Source of the DNA: Erythrobacter sp. | GTDB taxonomy: Bacteria; Pseudomonadota; Alphaproteobacteria; Sphingomonadales; Sphingomonadaceae | Length of the DNA: 64,000 bases | Assembly: GCF_011765465.1 (NCBI RefSeq) | Contig: NZ_CP050265.1 | Location: forward strand, 682,001-746,000 | Direction of reading: 5' to 3' | In this document: positions 1 through 11,245 of the stretch, piece by piece | Numbering within the stretch: position 1 is the stretch's first letter | How the letters are laid out: every line of letters starts with the position of its first letter | Made by a program: the position numbers and the translations under genes | The notes under the pieces: model-generated | The model's input: only the letters and a program-made list of their open reading frames with translations | The model's database searches: none | Told to the model about the DNA's origin: nothing

Positions 1-1659
1 ATCGACGCTCCTGCGGGCAAGGCGCCGCCGGGCGCGGCGGGCGAATCGCTCATGCTGCTGGTCGACAGCGGGGTCGGCATCGGAAACAGCTGGGACGGGG
101 CGATGCAGGCCGGGGTCGCGCAGCTCGAGGCGCTGCTTTCGCAATTGCCGCTGGGCCTTGCGATGACCGACCGCGACGGGCGCTTCCTGTTCGGCAACGA
201 GGCGTTCCTGCGCTCGGTCGACCGCGAGGGGAGGGGGCTGCCTTCCTTCCCCACCGATCTCGTCGTGCGCGAGGACAAGGCGGCGCTGTCCGACGCGGTG
301 CGCCGCCACGGGCGCGGCCCCGCCACCAGCGGCGACATGGCGGTGCGGCTCGTCTCTTCGCCGGAAGAGCCGGTCTCGATGGGCCTTGCCGGCGTGCGCG
401 GGCTGGGCGAGGCGGCGGTGCTCCTCAGTCTGGCCGATTCGACGCAGGAGAACCAGCTGCGCCGCCAGGTCGCTCAGGCGACCAAGATGCAGGCCGTGGG
501 CCAGCTCGCAGGGGGAGTCGCGCACGATTTCAACAATGTCCTGACCGCGATCATCGGGACCTGCGACCTCATGCTGCTACGCCACACGCCGGGCGACAGC
601 GACTATGACGACATCCAGCAGATCCGCGCCAATTCCAATCGCGCCGCCGCGCTGACCCGGCAATTGCTCGCCTTCTCGCGCCAGCAGACGCTGCGCCCGG
701 AGATCCTGCAATTGCCCGACGTGGTGAGCGAGGTGAGCCCGCTCATCAAGCGACTGCTGGGCGAGAAGATCACCTACTACGTCCAGCACGATCGCAACCT
801 CGGCCCCGTGCGCGCCGATCCGCAGCAGCTCGAACAGGTCATCATGAACCTTGCGGTCAATGCGCGCGACGCGATCCAGTCGAAGGGTGAGGGCGCTTCG
901 GGGCGCATTTCGCTGCTCACCCGCAGCCTGCAGGCGAGAGAGGTGATCAAGCTCGGCAGCGAGATCCTGCCCGCGGCCGATTACACCGTGCTGATCGTCC
1001 AGGACACCGGCGGCGGCATCCCGCCGCACGTCCTGCCCAAGCTGTTCGAGCCCTTCTTCACCACCAAAGAACAGGGCAAGGGCACGGGCCTCGGCCTGTC
1101 CACCGCCTATGGCATTGTCAAGCAGTCGGGTGGATTCATCTTTGCCGACAACGTGCTCGACAAGCAGGGCAGGCCGACGGGTGCTCGCTTCACCATCTAT
1201 TTCCCAGTCCACCGCGGCGAAATGCCCAAGAAGCGCGCGGCGGACCCGGTCGGCTCGTCCGACTGGTCGGTCGGCGGGCGCATCCTGCTGGTCGAGGACG
1301 AGGACATGGTCCGCGCCGTCGCCGAACGCGCCCTTTCCCGGGAAGGTTACGAGGTCACCGCCTGTTCCGGCGGCGAGGAAGGGCTGGAAGCGCTGGACCG
1401 GGCTGGAGAGCCCTTCGACCTCGTGGTGAGCGATGTCGTCATGCCCGGGATGGACGGGCCCGCCATGGTCCGCGAGATCCGCAAGCGTCATCCCGATATC
1501 CCGGTGTTGTTCATGTCGGGCTATGCCGAGGAACAGCTGCGCAAGGACATCGACATCCCCGATATGCACTTCATCGCCAAGCCGTTCAGCGTGGCCGCGA
1601 TCGGGGACAAGGTCGCAGCGGTGATGCGCGCTTCCGGGAAGGCCGGAGCGAAAGCCTGA
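1..1659 (+). CDS. cckA: Hybrid sensor histidine kinase CckA, 5'-truncated by the window edge
   Basis: This is the C-terminal 552 residues of a CckA-like kinase. In Caulobacter and relatives CckA feeds the CckA-ChpT-CtrA/CpdR cell-cycle phosphorelay and works at the inner membrane. The frame is open from base 1, so the N-terminal membrane and first sensor parts lie upstream. What is visible is a PAS-like segment (about 90-430), a HisKA domain with the phospho-acceptor His in HDFNN (codon 523-525), an HATPase with NARD and GTGLGLS boxes, and a C-terminal receiver domain starting near 1270 with its acceptor Asp in [10 protein letters not shown] (codon 1432-1434). The HisKA-HATPase-REC order and the [15 protein letters not shown] signature are typical of CckA. 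The gene is followed by recA after a gap that holds the recA control region. Confidence 0.9.
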   Translation: MDAPAGKAPPGAAGESLMLLVDSGVGIGNSWDGAMQAGVAQLEALLSQLPLGLAMTDRDGRFLFGNEAFLRSVDREGRGLPSFPTDLVVREDKAALSDAVRRHGRGPATSGDMAVRLVSSPEEPVSMGLAGVRGLGEAAVLLSLADSTQENQLRRQVAQATKMQAVGQLAGGVAHDFNNVLTAIIGTCDLMLLRHTPGDSDYDDIQQIRANSNRAAALTRQLLAFSRQQTLRPEILQLPDVVSEVSPLIKRLLGEKITYYVQHDRNLGPVRADPQQLEQVIMNLAVNARDAIQSKGEGASGRISLLTRSLQAREVIKLGSEILPAADYTVLIVQDTGGGIPPHVLPKLFEPFFTTKEQGKGTGLGLSTAYGIVKQSGGFIFADNVLDKQGRPTGARFTIYFPVHRGEMPKKRAADPVGSSDWSVGGRILLVEDEDMVRAVAERALSREGYEVTACSGGEEGLEALDRAGEPFDLVVSDVVMPGMDGPAMVREIRKRHPDIPVLFMSGYAEEQLRKDIDIPDMHFIAKPFSVAAIGDKVAAVMRASGKAGAKA

Positions 1660-1695
1660 GCGCGGCCTTTTGGACAGGCCCGCCCAAAAAATTTC

Positions 1696-1719
1696 GTTCC
1701 CTACTTGTTCCTGTAGAAC
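1696..1719 (+). promoter_or_regulatory. LexA (SOS) operator of recA
   Basis: A perfect alphaproteobacterial SOS box, GTTC-N7-GTTC, lies at 1696-1710. Its second half-site also forms the palindrome GTTCCTGTAGAAC (1707-1719). It overlaps the predicted recA -35 box, so LexA binding would block RNA polymerase. Confidence 0.85.
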
Positions 1720-1733
1720 AAATGCGATACATC
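1705..1733 (+). promoter_or_regulatory. Predicted recA promoter
   Basis: TTGTTC (1705-1710) and TACATC (1728-1733) are separated by 17 bases. The match is fair rather than perfect. Its overlap with the LexA box and its position about 67 bases before the recA start support it. Confidence 0.55.
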
Positions 1734-1799
1734 CTTCGTCACGAAAGGGCTGGTCGAAAACTACGCGGTCACCCCTAGGCAAGCGAAGGAGTGCGTGCG

Positions 1800-2864
<1,065 letters not shown>

Positions 2865-2914
2865 TAGGGGCCGGGCGTATCGCGGCGCCCGGACCTTGCA
2901 AGCCGGCGGCGGAG

Positions 2915-2942
2915 CCGGAGCCTTCTCCCCAAGAGGCTCCGG
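2915..2942 (+). terminator. Probable recA terminator hairpin
   Basis: A perfect 9-bp stem (CCGGAGCCT/AGGCTCCGG) with a 10-base loop lies 51 bases after the recA stop. The following T-rich tract is weak (ATTTTCG at 2954-2960), so termination may be only partly intrinsic. Confidence 0.5.
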
Positions 2943-3079
2943 TCCGGCGCCGGATTTTCGTTCCGCCTTGGGCCTGCCTGACGAGCGGCGCGAAAGCGCG
3001 GCTTGCCGCCCGGCGCTGCATTGCCTAACTGCCGGTCCATGAACACGCTCCAGCGCAGCCTCACGCGAAACGAACGCCC

Positions 3080-5737
3080 ATGACCTCGACCAACGACATC
3101 CGCCGGTCCTTCCTCGATTATTTCGGCAAGGCCGGGCACGAGGTGGTGCACAGCGCGCCGCTCGTCCCCTACAACGACCCGACGCTGATGTTCGTGAATG
3201 CGGGCATGGTGCCGTTCAAGAACGTCTTCACCGGGCTCGAAACCCCGCCCGGGCCGCGCGCGACCTCGGCGCAGAAATGCGTGCGTGCAGGTGGCAAGCA
3301 CAATGACCTCGATAATGTCGGCTACACCGCGCGGCATCACACCTTCTTCGAGATGCTCGGCAATTTTTCCTTCGGCGACTATTTCAAGGCCGAGGCGATC
3401 GAGCACGCCTGGACCCTGCTGACCCGCGAATGGGGCCTGCCTGCCGAAAAGCTCACTGCCACGGTCTTTCATGACGACGACGAAGCCTTCGACCTCTGGC
3501 GCAGGATCGCCGGGCTGCCCGAAGAGCGCATCATCCGCATCGCGACCAGCGACAATTTCTGGTCGATGGGCGAGACGGGCCCGTGCGGGCCGTGCTCGGA
3601 GATCTTCTACGACCATGGCGAACACATCCCCGGCGGGCCGCCCGGCAGCCCTGACGAGGACGGCGACCGCTTCGTCGAGATCTGGAACCTCGTCTTCATG
3701 CAGTTCGACCAGCAGGCCGACGGCACCCGCCGCGACCTGCCCAAGCCGTCGATAGACACCGGCATGGGAATCGAGCGCGTCGCCGCTGTCCTGCAGGGCG
3801 TGCACGACAATTACGACACCGACACCTTCAAGGCGCTGATCGCAGCGTCGGAAAGCCTCACCGGGGTCGCGGCCGAGGGCGAAAACACCGCCTCGCACCG
3901 GGTCATCGCCGACCACTTGCGCTCGACCTCGTTCCTGATGGCCGACGGCGTGCTGCCTTCGAACGAAGGGCGCGGTTATGTCCTCAGGCGGATCATGCGC
4001 CGCGCCATGCGTCACGCCCACCTGCTCGGCGCGCAGGAACCGCTGATGCACCGGCTCGTCGGAAATCTCGTGACCGAGATGGGGCAGGCTTACCCCGAAC
4101 TCGTGCGCGGGCAGGCACTGATCGAGGAAGTTCTCGAGCGTGAGGAAACGCAGTTCCGCAAGACGCTGGAAAAGGGGCTGAAACTGCTCGACGAGGCGAC
4201 CGCCGACATGACCGAAGGTGGCGAGCTCGACGGCGAAACCGCGTTCAAGCTCTACGACACCTATGGCTTTCCCTACGACCTCACCGAGGACGCCCTGCGC
4301 GCCCGTGGCCTAGGGGTCGACCGGGAAGGATTCGACGAGGCCATGGCCCGTCAGAAGGCCGCCGCGCGCGCCGCGTGGAAGGGTTCGGGCGAAGCGGCTT
4401 CGGGCGAGGTCTGGTTCGACATCGCCGAGCGCGAAGGCGCCACCGAATTCACCGGCTATGCCGCGACCACCGGCGAAGGCCGGGTCGTCGCGATCCTCAA
4501 GGACGGCGCCGAGGTAAAGGCCGCGATAGCGGGCGAAGAGGCCGTCATCCTCACCAACCAGACCCCCTTCTACGGGGAAAGCGGCGGGCAGACCGGCGAC
4601 ACCGGCACTATCACAACGCCGGCGGGGCTCAGCGCGGTCGTCACCGACACATCGAAGCCGCTCGGCCGCCTCCACGCGCACCATGCGCGGATCGAGGCGG
4701 GCGAAGTCGCGGTCGGCGACAATGTCCAGCTGGATGTCGATGCCGAGCGCCGCACGAAGATTCGCGCGAACCATTCCGCGACCCACCTCGTCCACGCCGC
4801 GCTCAGGAACCGGCTCGGCGGGCACGTCACGCAAAAAGGTTCGCTGGTGGCGGAGGACCGGTTGCGCTTCGACTTCGCGCATCCCAGCGCGCTCACCGAC
4901 GAAGACATCGCCGCGATCGAGGCCGAGGTGAACGCCGAAATCCGCGCCAACGAGGTCGTCACGACGCGCCTGATGAGCCCGGACGAAGCGGTCGAGGCGG
5001 GCGCGCTCGCGCTGTTCGGCGAGAAATATGGCGAAGAGGTTCGCGTGCTCGCGATGGGGCGCCCGGGCGAGGGCGGACGCAATTACTCTGTCGAATTGTG
5101 CGGCGGCACTCATGTCGAGGCAACCGGAGACATCGGCCTGTTTCGCATCGTTTCGGAAAGCGCCGTGTCCTCTGGCGTTCGCCGGATCGAGGCGCTGACG
5201 GGAGAGGCCGCGCGCCAATGGCTCGTCGGGCGCGAGGAAGCGCTTAAGGCCGCAGCGAGCGCGATCCGCGCAACGCCAGAGGAAGTGCCGGGACGGATCG
5301 CGGCTCTGCTCGACGAGCGTAAGCGGCTCGAAAAGGAACTGGCCGAGGCGAAGAAGGCGCTCGCGCTGGGCGGCGGCGGAGCGGCGTCATCGGGCGGGCC
5401 CGCACAGGAAGAGGTCGCGGGCGTCAGTTTCACCGGGCAGGTGCTCGAAGGGCTCAACCCGAAGGAACTGCGCCCGCTGCTCGACGAAGCGAAGTCGCGG
5501 CTTGGTTCGGGCGTGGCGGCGATCGTCGCGGTCAATGACGGCAAGGCGAGCATCGCCGCGGCGGTCACGGACGACCTGACCCAACGCTTCTCAGCGGTCG
5601 ATCTCGTGCGCGCCGGGGTCGAGGCTCTCGGTGGGAAGGGCGGGGGCGGACGGCCCGACATGGCGCAGGGCGGCGGCCCCGACGGCGCGAAGGCCGGCGA
5701 GGCGATCGAAGCGGTCAAGCGCGCGCTCGCCGGCTAG
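3080..5737 (+). CDS. alaS: Alanyl-tRNA synthetase
   Basis: A cytoplasmic class II synthetase that charges tRNA-Ala. It has 885 residues, the normal bacterial length. Visible parts are the N-terminal aminoacylation core ([13 protein letters not shown] and the [11 protein letters not shown] motif), the editing domain with the zinc-binding NHSATHLVH and CGGTHV motifs, a coiled-coil segment rich in E/K/L around residue 750, and a C-terminal DHHA1-type Gly-rich domain ending [16 protein letters not shown]. The stop codon lies in a short GC palindrome (5728-5744) that has no T-tract. A small gene converges on it from the other strand 22 bases away. Confidence 0.97.
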   Translation: MTSTNDIRRSFLDYFGKAGHEVVHSAPLVPYNDPTLMFVNAGMVPFKNVFTGLETPPGPRATSAQKCVRAGGKHNDLDNVGYTARHHTFFEMLGNFSFGDYFKAEAIEHAWTLLTREWGLPAEKLTATVFHDDDEAFDLWRRIAGLPEERIIRIATSDNFWSMGETGPCGPCSEIFYDHGEHIPGGPPGSPDEDGDRFVEIWNLVFMQFDQQADGTRRDLPKPSIDTGMGIERVAAVLQGVHDNYDTDTFKALIAASESLTGVAAEGENTASHRVIADHLRSTSFLMADGVLPSNEGRGYVLRRIMRRAMRHAHLLGAQEPLMHRLVGNLVTEMGQAYPELVRGQALIEEVLEREETQFRKTLEKGLKLLDEATADMTEGGELDGETAFKLYDTYGFPYDLTEDALRARGLGVDREGFDEAMARQKAAARAAWKGSGEAASGEVWFDIAEREGATEFTGYAATTGEGRVVAILKDGAEVKAAIAGEEAVILTNQTPFYGESGGQTGDTGTITTPAGLSAVVTDTSKPLGRLHAHHARIEAGEVAVGDNVQLDVDAERRTKIRANHSATHLVHAALRNRLGGHVTQKGSLVAEDRLRFDFAHPSALTDEDIAAIEAEVNAEIRANEVVTTRLMSPDEAVEAGALALFGEKYGEEVRVLAMGRPGEGGRNYSVELCGGTHVEATGDIGLFRIVSESAVSSGVRRIEALTGEAARQWLVGREEALKAAASAIRATPEEVPGRIAALLDERKRLEKELAEAKKALALGGGGAASSGGPAQEEVAGVSFTGQVLEGLNPKELRPLLDEAKSRLGSGVAAIVAVNDGKASIAAAVTDDLTQRFSAVDLVRAGVEALGGKGGGGRPDMAQGGGPDGAKAGEAIEAVKRALAG

Positions 5738-5759
5738 GCCGGCGCGCGCGCCTCCTCCC

Positions 5760-5939
5760 TCAGCGGCTCGGGCGCTTGTTGGTGACGGGCTGGCTGCCCT
5801 GTTCGATGTCGTCGCCCTCGGTGTCGCCGGGCTTGCCGCGGCCGGAATTGGGCGCCTTGTCCTTGAGCGGCCCCTTGACGTTCTGCGGCTTGAACTTCTC
5901 GTCGTTCGGGATCGGCTTGGTCGGATCGATATCGGTCAT
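5760..5939 (-). CDS. Small hydrophilic protein, 59 residues, unknown function
   Basis: This short gene begins MTDIDPTKPIPNDEKFKPQN and ends KRPSR. A very strong ribosome-binding site, AAAGGAGG, sits five bases before the ATG at 5939, which is the main reason to call it. The product is Pro/Lys/Asp-rich, has no membrane segment or Cys, and is probably disordered. It is convergent with alaS and lies downstream of the antiporter gene on the same strand, about 77 bases after its stop. I do not recognise a family. Homologues in related genomes would settle whether it is real. Confidence 0.7.
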   Translation of the reverse strand: MTDIDPTKPIPNDEKFKPQNVKGPLKDKAPNSGRGKPGDTEGDDIEQGSQPVTNKRPSR

Positions 5940-6016
5940 GTTTCCTCCTTTGCCCGACCAACGCGCGGGCGAGGGGGAAAGCTCCGAGAAATCCGTGAGT
6001 TGCGCGAGAGTTTCGG

Positions 6017-7816
6017 TCAGGTGGTGACGCCTTGCGGCGGGCCTTCCGGGTTCGCTTTCGCGCTCGGTGTGGTGCGCAGGGCGGGCTTTGCGGCCAGGCC
6101 GCCCTCGCGCTCGATCGTCTCGCGGAATTCGTCGCGCTTTTCGTGGATCGAGGCGATCACCGGGCCCATCGCGACGCCGATGTCGACAAGCACGGCTTCG
6201 GACAGCTGGAGCGAGCTTTCGAGGTTTTCCGGCACGGCGTGGCTTGCGCCCGCGCGGTAGAGCGCGGCGGCGTGTTCACTGTCGCGCGCGCGGGCGACGA
6301 TCAGAAGGTCGGGATATTCGCCGCGCAGTTTTGCGACGAGGCGCTGGGCGAGGACGGGCTCGTCCATCGTCAGCACCACCGCCGGGGCGCGCTCGACGCC
6401 GAGCCGGTCGATCGCATCGCCGCGCGCCGCGTCGCCGAACACCGCGCGGTAGCCTTCGCGCCGGGCGCGGCTGATGAGGTCAGGGTCCGAATCGAGCATG
6501 ACATAGGGCTGTTCGTGCCGCGTCATCATGTCCGCGATCAGCCGCCCGACGCGACCGCCGCCGATGATGATCGTGCGCGGCTCGTCCTCGTCCGCCCCTT
6601 CGAGCACTTCGGGCACGCCGTCCACCCGGCGGGCGATCACGCGCCCGAGCTTCGCAAGGAGCGGCGTGACGGTGAGGCCGATGGCGGTGACGATCTGCCA
6701 GAACTGCGCGGTTTCGGCATCGATCACCAGCGCGCTGGTCGCCGCGGCGAGGACGATCAGCGTCGTCTCGGACGGCGAGGCCATGAGCACGCCCGTCTCG
6801 GTCGCGGTGCTGCGCCGCGCGCCCATCGCGCGCAGCAGGATGCCCGTGACGATCGCCTTGAACACCAGCACGCCGACCACCGCCGCCATGATCGTGCCGA
6901 GGTCGCTCCAGATCGCGCGCAGGTCGATGCTCATGCCGATCGTGATGAGGAACACGCCGAGCGCGAGCCCCTTGAACGGCTCCATGATGCTTTCGACCTC
7001 GCCGTGGTACTCGGTCTCGGCGATCAGCAGGCCCGCGATCAGCGCGCCGACGATGGGCGACAGGCCCGTGGCGGCGGTGGCGAGGCTCGCACCGATCACG
7101 ACCAGCAGCGAGGCGGCGAGGAAGAGCTCGGGGCTCTTGGTCCGCGCGGCCTGGCTGAACAGGCGGGGAAGGGCGACCCGGCCGAGCACCAGCAGCACGG
7201 CGATGACGAGAGCGCCCTGCCACAGCGTGTCGGTGATCGCGCTCCAGCCCCCTTCGGCATTCGGAGCGAGCGCGCCGAGGATGAAGATGATCGGCACGAT
7301 CATGATGTCTTCGAACAACAGCATCGAAAGCGCCGCGCGCCCGACCGGAGAACTCGTGCCCGAAATCGGCAGCACGATGGCGGTCGACGAGAAGGCGAGC
7401 GCGAAGCCCAATGCGAGCGCCGCAGTCGTCTCCATCCCACTCGCCCAGCCGAAGAAGACCGCGGAAATGCTACCGATGATAAGCAGTTCAAGGCTCCCGA
7501 GCCCGAACACCAGCCGGCGCAACTGCCACAGCCGGTTGAAGCTCAGTTCCAGCCCGATCGCGAACAGCAGCAGGATGATGCCGAAATCGGCGAACGGGGC
7601 CAATCGTTCGGGATCGGATATGGTAACGTGCGATAGCCAGGGCACGCGGTCGGTCAGCATCCCGAGGCCGTAGGGGCCGACGAGGATGCCGATCAGGATG
7701 AAGCCGATGATCGGCGTGATGCGGAAACGGGCGAAGACCGGGATGACGATGCCGGCCGAGCCCAGGATCACGAGCGCATCCGACATCACCGGGGAAAGGG
7801 ACAATTCGCCTGCCAT
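6017..7816 (-). CDS. CPA2-family cation:proton antiporter with TrkA-N domain (KefB/YbaL-like)
   Basis: An inner-membrane monovalent cation/H+ antiporter of 599 residues. The first 390 or so residues hold about twelve hydrophobic segments of the Na+/H+ exchanger fold, including the conserved LLLFAIGLELS box. A Rossmann-type RCK domain (IIIGGGRVGRLIAD, then a ligand-sensing half) follows at about 415-530. This architecture is that of KefB/KefC/YbaL, which exchange K+ or Na+ for H+ and are gated by nucleotide or glutathione-adduct binding. The substrate cannot be read from sequence. The start at 7816 (MAGELSLSPV) leaves room for the first membrane segment. The gene appears to stand alone. Confidence 0.9.
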   Translation of the reverse strand: MAGELSLSPVMSDALVILGSAGIVIPVFARFRITPIIGFILIGILVGPYGLGMLTDRVPWLSHVTISDPERLAPFADFGIILLLFAIGLELSFNRLWQLRRLVFGLGSLELLIIGSISAVFFGWASGMETTAALALGFALAFSSTAIVLPISGTSSPVGRAALSMLLFEDIMIVPIIFILGALAPNAEGGWSAITDTLWQGALVIAVLLVLGRVALPRLFSQAARTKSPELFLAASLLVVIGASLATAATGLSPIVGALIAGLLIAETEYHGEVESIMEPFKGLALGVFLITIGMSIDLRAIWSDLGTIMAAVVGVLVFKAIVTGILLRAMGARRSTATETGVLMASPSETTLIVLAAATSALVIDAETAQFWQIVTAIGLTVTPLLAKLGRVIARRVDGVPEVLEGADEDEPRTIIIGGGRVGRLIADMMTRHEQPYVMLDSDPDLISRARREGYRAVFGDAARGDAIDRLGVERAPAVVLTMDEPVLAQRLVAKLRGEYPDLLIVARARDSEHAAALYRAGASHAVPENLESSLQLSEAVLVDIGVAMGPVIASIHEKRDEFRETIEREGGLAAKPALRTTPSAKANPEGPPQGVTT

Positions 7817-7895
7817 GGACGAGACTTAGCCTAGCGCCCCCGCCAAGTCATCAGCGCCCAAGTCATCCGCGTCCAGCTCATCAGCACCCGGCTCC

Positions 7896-9536
7896 TCATC
7901 CCCCACCATGGGGCGGGCCGAGCGGGCGGGTGATCGAGCTGTCGTGGTCTTCTCCGAAGGGATCGGTGATGTTGCCCACCCGCTTGTCCCACTCGATCCG
8001 GTAGAGGTCGAAGCGGCGGTCGGCGAGGTTCTGCACCGTGCCCTCGGCCCGCGCCCAGCTGAGGTCGGCGAGGTTCACGTCGCTGATCGTCAGCGTCTCG
8101 ACATTTTCCGAAGCCTCCGCCGCGATCCCGTCGCGCGCGAAGGGAAAGTCGCAGGGGGTGAGGATGCAGGACTGGGCGTACTGGATGTCCATGTTGGCGA
8201 CGTTCGGCAGGTTGCCGACATTGCCCGAGAGCACAACGTAGCACTGGTTTTCGATCGCGCGGGCCTGCGCGCAATAGCGCACGCGCATATAGCCCTGCCG
8301 CGAATCGGTGCAGAACGGCACGAAGATGATCCGCGCGCCTTCGTCGACCAGTCTGCGGGCAAGCTCGGGAAATTCGCTGTCGTAGCAGATGAGCACGCCG
8401 ATCGGGCCGCAGTCGGTCGGGATCGCGTCGATGCTGTCGCCGCCCTTGATGTTCCACCAATAGGCTTCGTTAGGGGTCGGGTGGATCTTCTCCTGCGAAT
8501 GGACTGACCCATCGCGCAGGCAGACGAGTGCGACATTGTGGATGTCGCCGTCGGGCATCCGGGTGGGATGCGAACCGCCGATGATGTTGATGTTGTAGCT
8601 CAAGGCCATTTCCGACAGTCGCTGGCGGATTTTCGGGGTGAACTCGCTCAGCGTCTCGATCGCTTCCAGCGGGCTCTGCTCGCGGCCCTCGGCTGAAAGC
8701 AGCATGAGCGTGAACATCTCGGGGAAGACAATGAAGTCGCTTTCGTAGTCCGCTGCGACATCGACGAAATACTCGACCGAGCGCATGAACTCCTCGAAAT
8801 CCGCGACTGCGCGGGCCTGCAACTGGCAGGTGGCGATCCGCACGCTTTCGACATCGCGCGGCAGGCGGTGCTTGGGCGGCGCGTCGATGTCGACATAGGG
8901 ATTGCGCCAGACCATTCGCACGGCAAATGCCTTCGACGCCTTGTCCTCGGGCAGGTAGTTTTCGAGGATGCCGTGCGGCTCGAACCCGTTGGCGAGCTGG
9001 AAGCGCAGGACGGGGTCGTGGATCTTGGTGTCGATCACCTTCTGCAGGTAATCCTCCGGCCCTTCCGCGCGATTGGTTTTGCGCCGCATCGCCCGCGCAA
9101 GGCCCGGCATCCGCCCGCCGAAGACGATGCCTTTCAGATCGAGTCGTTCCGCCAGCGCGCGGCGCTCCTCGTAGAGCCTGCGCCCGAGCCGCGTGCCCCG
9201 CACCTTGGGATCGACGCACATCTCGTAGCCATAAAGCCAGTCGCCGGTCGGGTCGTGCCGCGCGCCGAAGCCGTTGCCCGTGACCTCGTCCCAGCTGTGG
9301 TCCGACAGCGCCACGTCTTCGTCGAGGCGCATGGTCGCGCAATAGCCGACCAGCTTGCCGTCGAGCTTGGCGACGAAGCAGCCTTCGGGATAATTGTTGA
9401 TCTGCCCGCGGATCTCGCCGTGGGTGTAGGCGGGCAGTTCGGCATAGGCGCGGCGGACGAGGTCGCCGATGGCGCGCACGTCCTCGAGCTTGGCCTGCCG
9501 GACTTCGAGCCGCGCCTTGCTGCTGGTGGATGCCAT
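7896..9536 (-). CDS. Fusion of GNAT acetyltransferase and carbon-nitrogen hydrolase
   Basis: A 546-residue two-domain enzyme. Residues about 10-190 are a GNAT N-acetyltransferase (VDPKVRGTRLGRRLYEERR resembles the acetyl-CoA loop). Residues about 232-510 are a nitrilase-superfamily amidase with a complete Glu-Lys-Cys triad: Glu273 in FPEMF, Lys350 in EKIHPTP and Cys384 in CYDSEFPE. Fusions of this kind are known in bacteria, but their substrates are largely uncharacterised. The start at 9536 has a strong GAGGAGGGG ribosome-binding site. It lies upstream of the antiporter on the same strand with about 80 bases between, and a terminator separates it from icd. Confidence 0.92.
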   Translation of the reverse strand: MASTSSKARLEVRQAKLEDVRAIGDLVRRAYAELPAYTHGEIRGQINNYPEGCFVAKLDGKLVGYCATMRLDEDVALSDHSWDEVTGNGFGARHDPTGDWLYGYEMCVDPKVRGTRLGRRLYEERRALAERLDLKGIVFGGRMPGLARAMRRKTNRAEGPEDYLQKVIDTKIHDPVLRFQLANGFEPHGILENYLPEDKASKAFAVRMVWRNPYVDIDAPPKHRLPRDVESVRIATCQLQARAVADFEEFMRSVEYFVDVAADYESDFIVFPEMFTLMLLSAEGREQSPLEAIETLSEFTPKIRQRLSEMALSYNINIIGGSHPTRMPDGDIHNVALVCLRDGSVHSQEKIHPTPNEAYWWNIKGGDSIDAIPTDCGPIGVLICYDSEFPELARRLVDEGARIIFVPFCTDSRQGYMRVRYCAQARAIENQCYVVLSGNVGNLPNVANMDIQYAQSCILTPCDFPFARDGIAAEASENVETLTISDVNLADLSWARAEGTVQNLADRRFDLYRIEWDKRVGNITDPFGEDHDSSITRPLGPPHGGG

Positions 9537-9559
9537 TGCTGCCCCTCCTCTTGAATTGC

Positions 9560-9592
9560 AAAAGGCGGCCCCGCCGCGTGGCAGGGCCGCCC
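9560..9592 (-). terminator. Intrinsic terminator of icd
   Basis: On the minus strand an 8-bp stem GGCGGCCC/GGGCCGCC with a 12-base loop is followed by TTTT. It lies 50 bases after the icd stop. Confidence 0.8.
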
Positions 9593-9641
9593 TTGACCTA
9601 CGCCGCGCGAGCGCGGGTGTTCCAGTGCCGAAAAGGGCGGA

Positions 9642-10862
9642 TCAGGCCCAGCTGGCCATTTCCTTCTCGAGGTTCTCGACGATCGCCTCGAAGAACTGCT
9701 CGGTGGTCAGCCAATTCTGGCCCGGGCCGATCAGCAGCGCGAGATCCTTTGTCATCGAACCGCTTTCGACCGTGCGGATGCAGACCTTCTCGAGCGTTTC
9801 GGCGAAGCGCACCACGTCGGGCGTGTCGTCGAACTTGCCGCGATACATGAGGCCGCGGGTCCAGGCGAAGATCGAGGCGATCGGGTTGGTCGAGGTCGCC
9901 TTGCCCTGCTGGTGCTGGCGATAGTGACGGGTGACGGTGCCGTGCGCGGCCTCGGCCTCGACGGTCTTGCCGTCCGGGGTCATCAGGACCGAGGTCATGA
10001 GCCCGAGCGAGCCGAAGCCTTGCGCCACGGTGTCGGACTGCACGTCGCCGTCGTAGTTCTTGCACGCCCACACGAACTTGCCCGACCACTTGAGCGCGCT
10101 GGCGACCATGTCGTCGATCAGGCGGTGTTCGTAATGGATGCCGGCGGCGTCGAACTTGTCCTTGAACTCGTTCTCGTAGACCTCCTCGAACAGGTCCTTG
10201 AAGCGCCCGTCATAGGCTTTCATGATCGTGTTCTTGGTCGAGAGATAGACCGGCCACTTGCGGTCGAGGCCGTAGTTCATCGAGGCGCGGGCGAAGGCGC
10301 GGATCGAATCGTCGAGATTGTACATCGCCATCGCGACGCCCGAGCTTTCGAATTCGAACACTTCGAGGTCGATCTTTTCCCCGTCCTCGCCCTCGAAGAC
10401 GAGGCGCAGCTTGCCGGGGCCGGGTATGAGCGTGTCGGTCGCGCGGTACTGGTCGCCGAAGGCGTGGCGGCCGACCACGATCGGGTCGGTCCAGCCCGGC
10501 ACGAGCCGCGGCACGTTGTCGATCACGATCGGCTCGCGGAAGACCACGCCGCCCAGGATGTTGCGGATCGTCCCGTTGGGCGAGCGCCACATCTTTTTGA
10601 GGCTGAATTCCTCGACGCGCGCTTCGTCCGGGGTGATCGTCGCGCATTTCACGCCGACGCCATGTTCCTTGATCGCGTTGGCCGCATCGACCGTGATCTG
10701 GTCGTCGGTCTCGTCGCGCTTCTCGATCGAGAGGTCGTAGTATTTCAGGTCGATATCGAGATAGGGCAGGATCAGCCGCTCGCGGATCCATTGCCAGATG
10801 ATCCGCGTCATCTCGTCGCCGTCGAGTTCGACGACCGGGTTCTTGACCTGAATTTTCTGCAT
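9642..10862 (-). CDS. icd: NADP-dependent isocitrate dehydrogenase
   Basis: Oxidative decarboxylation of isocitrate to 2-oxoglutarate in the TCA cycle, in the cytoplasm. The protein has 406 residues and is of the homodimeric eukaryote-like IDH class, as shown by its start [20 protein letters not shown], the [10 protein letters not shown] segment and [19 protein letters not shown]. The frame stays open 86 codons further upstream, but the ATG at 10862 with AAGGAAGG before it matches the family N-terminus. It is flanked by terminators and is probably monocistronic. Confidence 0.97.
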   Translation of the reverse strand: MQKIQVKNPVVELDGDEMTRIIWQWIRERLILPYLDIDLKYYDLSIEKRDETDDQITVDAANAIKEHGVGVKCATITPDEARVEEFSLKKMWRSPNGTIRNILGGVVFREPIVIDNVPRLVPGWTDPIVVGRHAFGDQYRATDTLIPGPGKLRLVFEGEDGEKIDLEVFEFESSGVAMAMYNLDDSIRAFARASMNYGLDRKWPVYLSTKNTIMKAYDGRFKDLFEEVYENEFKDKFDAAGIHYEHRLIDDMVASALKWSGKFVWACKNYDGDVQSDTVAQGFGSLGLMTSVLMTPDGKTVEAEAAHGTVTRHYRQHQQGKATSTNPIASIFAWTRGLMYRGKFDDTPDVVRFAETLEKVCIRTVESGSMTKDLALLIGPGQNWLTTEQFFEAIVENLEKEMASWA

Positions 10863-11021
10863 GAAGTGTCCCGCCTTCCTTGAGGTGTCCTGCGGCACAG
10901 CGAACGGGGGTAAGCGCGCCGCTTTTCGATGTCTGGTGTAATCCCTGACAGGGGCTTTAGCAGAGCAATCCGCCTGTGCAAGCCGGGGGACGGGACCGCG
11001 CGGGCGCGCAGCACGGACAAC

Positions 11022-11043
11022 AAAAAACCCGCCATGAGGCGGG
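11022..11043 (-). terminator. Terminator of tRNA-Val
   Basis: On the minus strand the stem CCCGCC/GGCGGG with a 4-base loop is followed by six Ts. It lies 30 bases after the tRNA 3' end. Confidence 0.85.
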
Positions 11044-11072
11044 CCTTTGTCCCGGGTTTGCCGGGGCGGCGA

Positions 11073-11147
11073 TGGTGGGCGTAGGAAGAGTTGAACTTCC
11101 GACCCCTGCGATGTCAACACAGTGCTCTACCACTGAGCTATACGCCC
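11073..11147 (-). tRNA. tRNA-Val (anticodon GAC)
   Basis: The 75 nucleotides fold as a full cloverleaf: acceptor GGGCGTA/TACGCCC, D-stem GCTC/GAGC, anticodon stem CTGTG/CGCAG around the loop TTGACAT, and T-stem GGAAG/CTTCC. The anticodon GAC reads GUC and GUU valine codons. The 3' CCA is encoded (11073-11075). It is followed by its own terminator. Confidence 0.97.
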
Positions 11148-11245
11148 GAACCCATCTGCCGGACTGCCCTGGTCGAACCTGTCGATCCGAGGGCGGAGCG
11201 GCCCATTAGCGCGGGCCGCGGATATGTGCAAGCGATTCGGGGAGG

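Noticed and set aside
5728..5744. GC palindrome at the alaS stop codon as a terminator
   Set aside because: The stem is perfect but no T-run follows on either strand, and GC palindromes are common at this base composition.
6032..7636. Open frame of about 530 codons opposite the antiporter gene
   Set aside because: The translation is His/Asp/Arg-rich and unlike any real protein. The antiporter frame has clear membrane and RCK domains.
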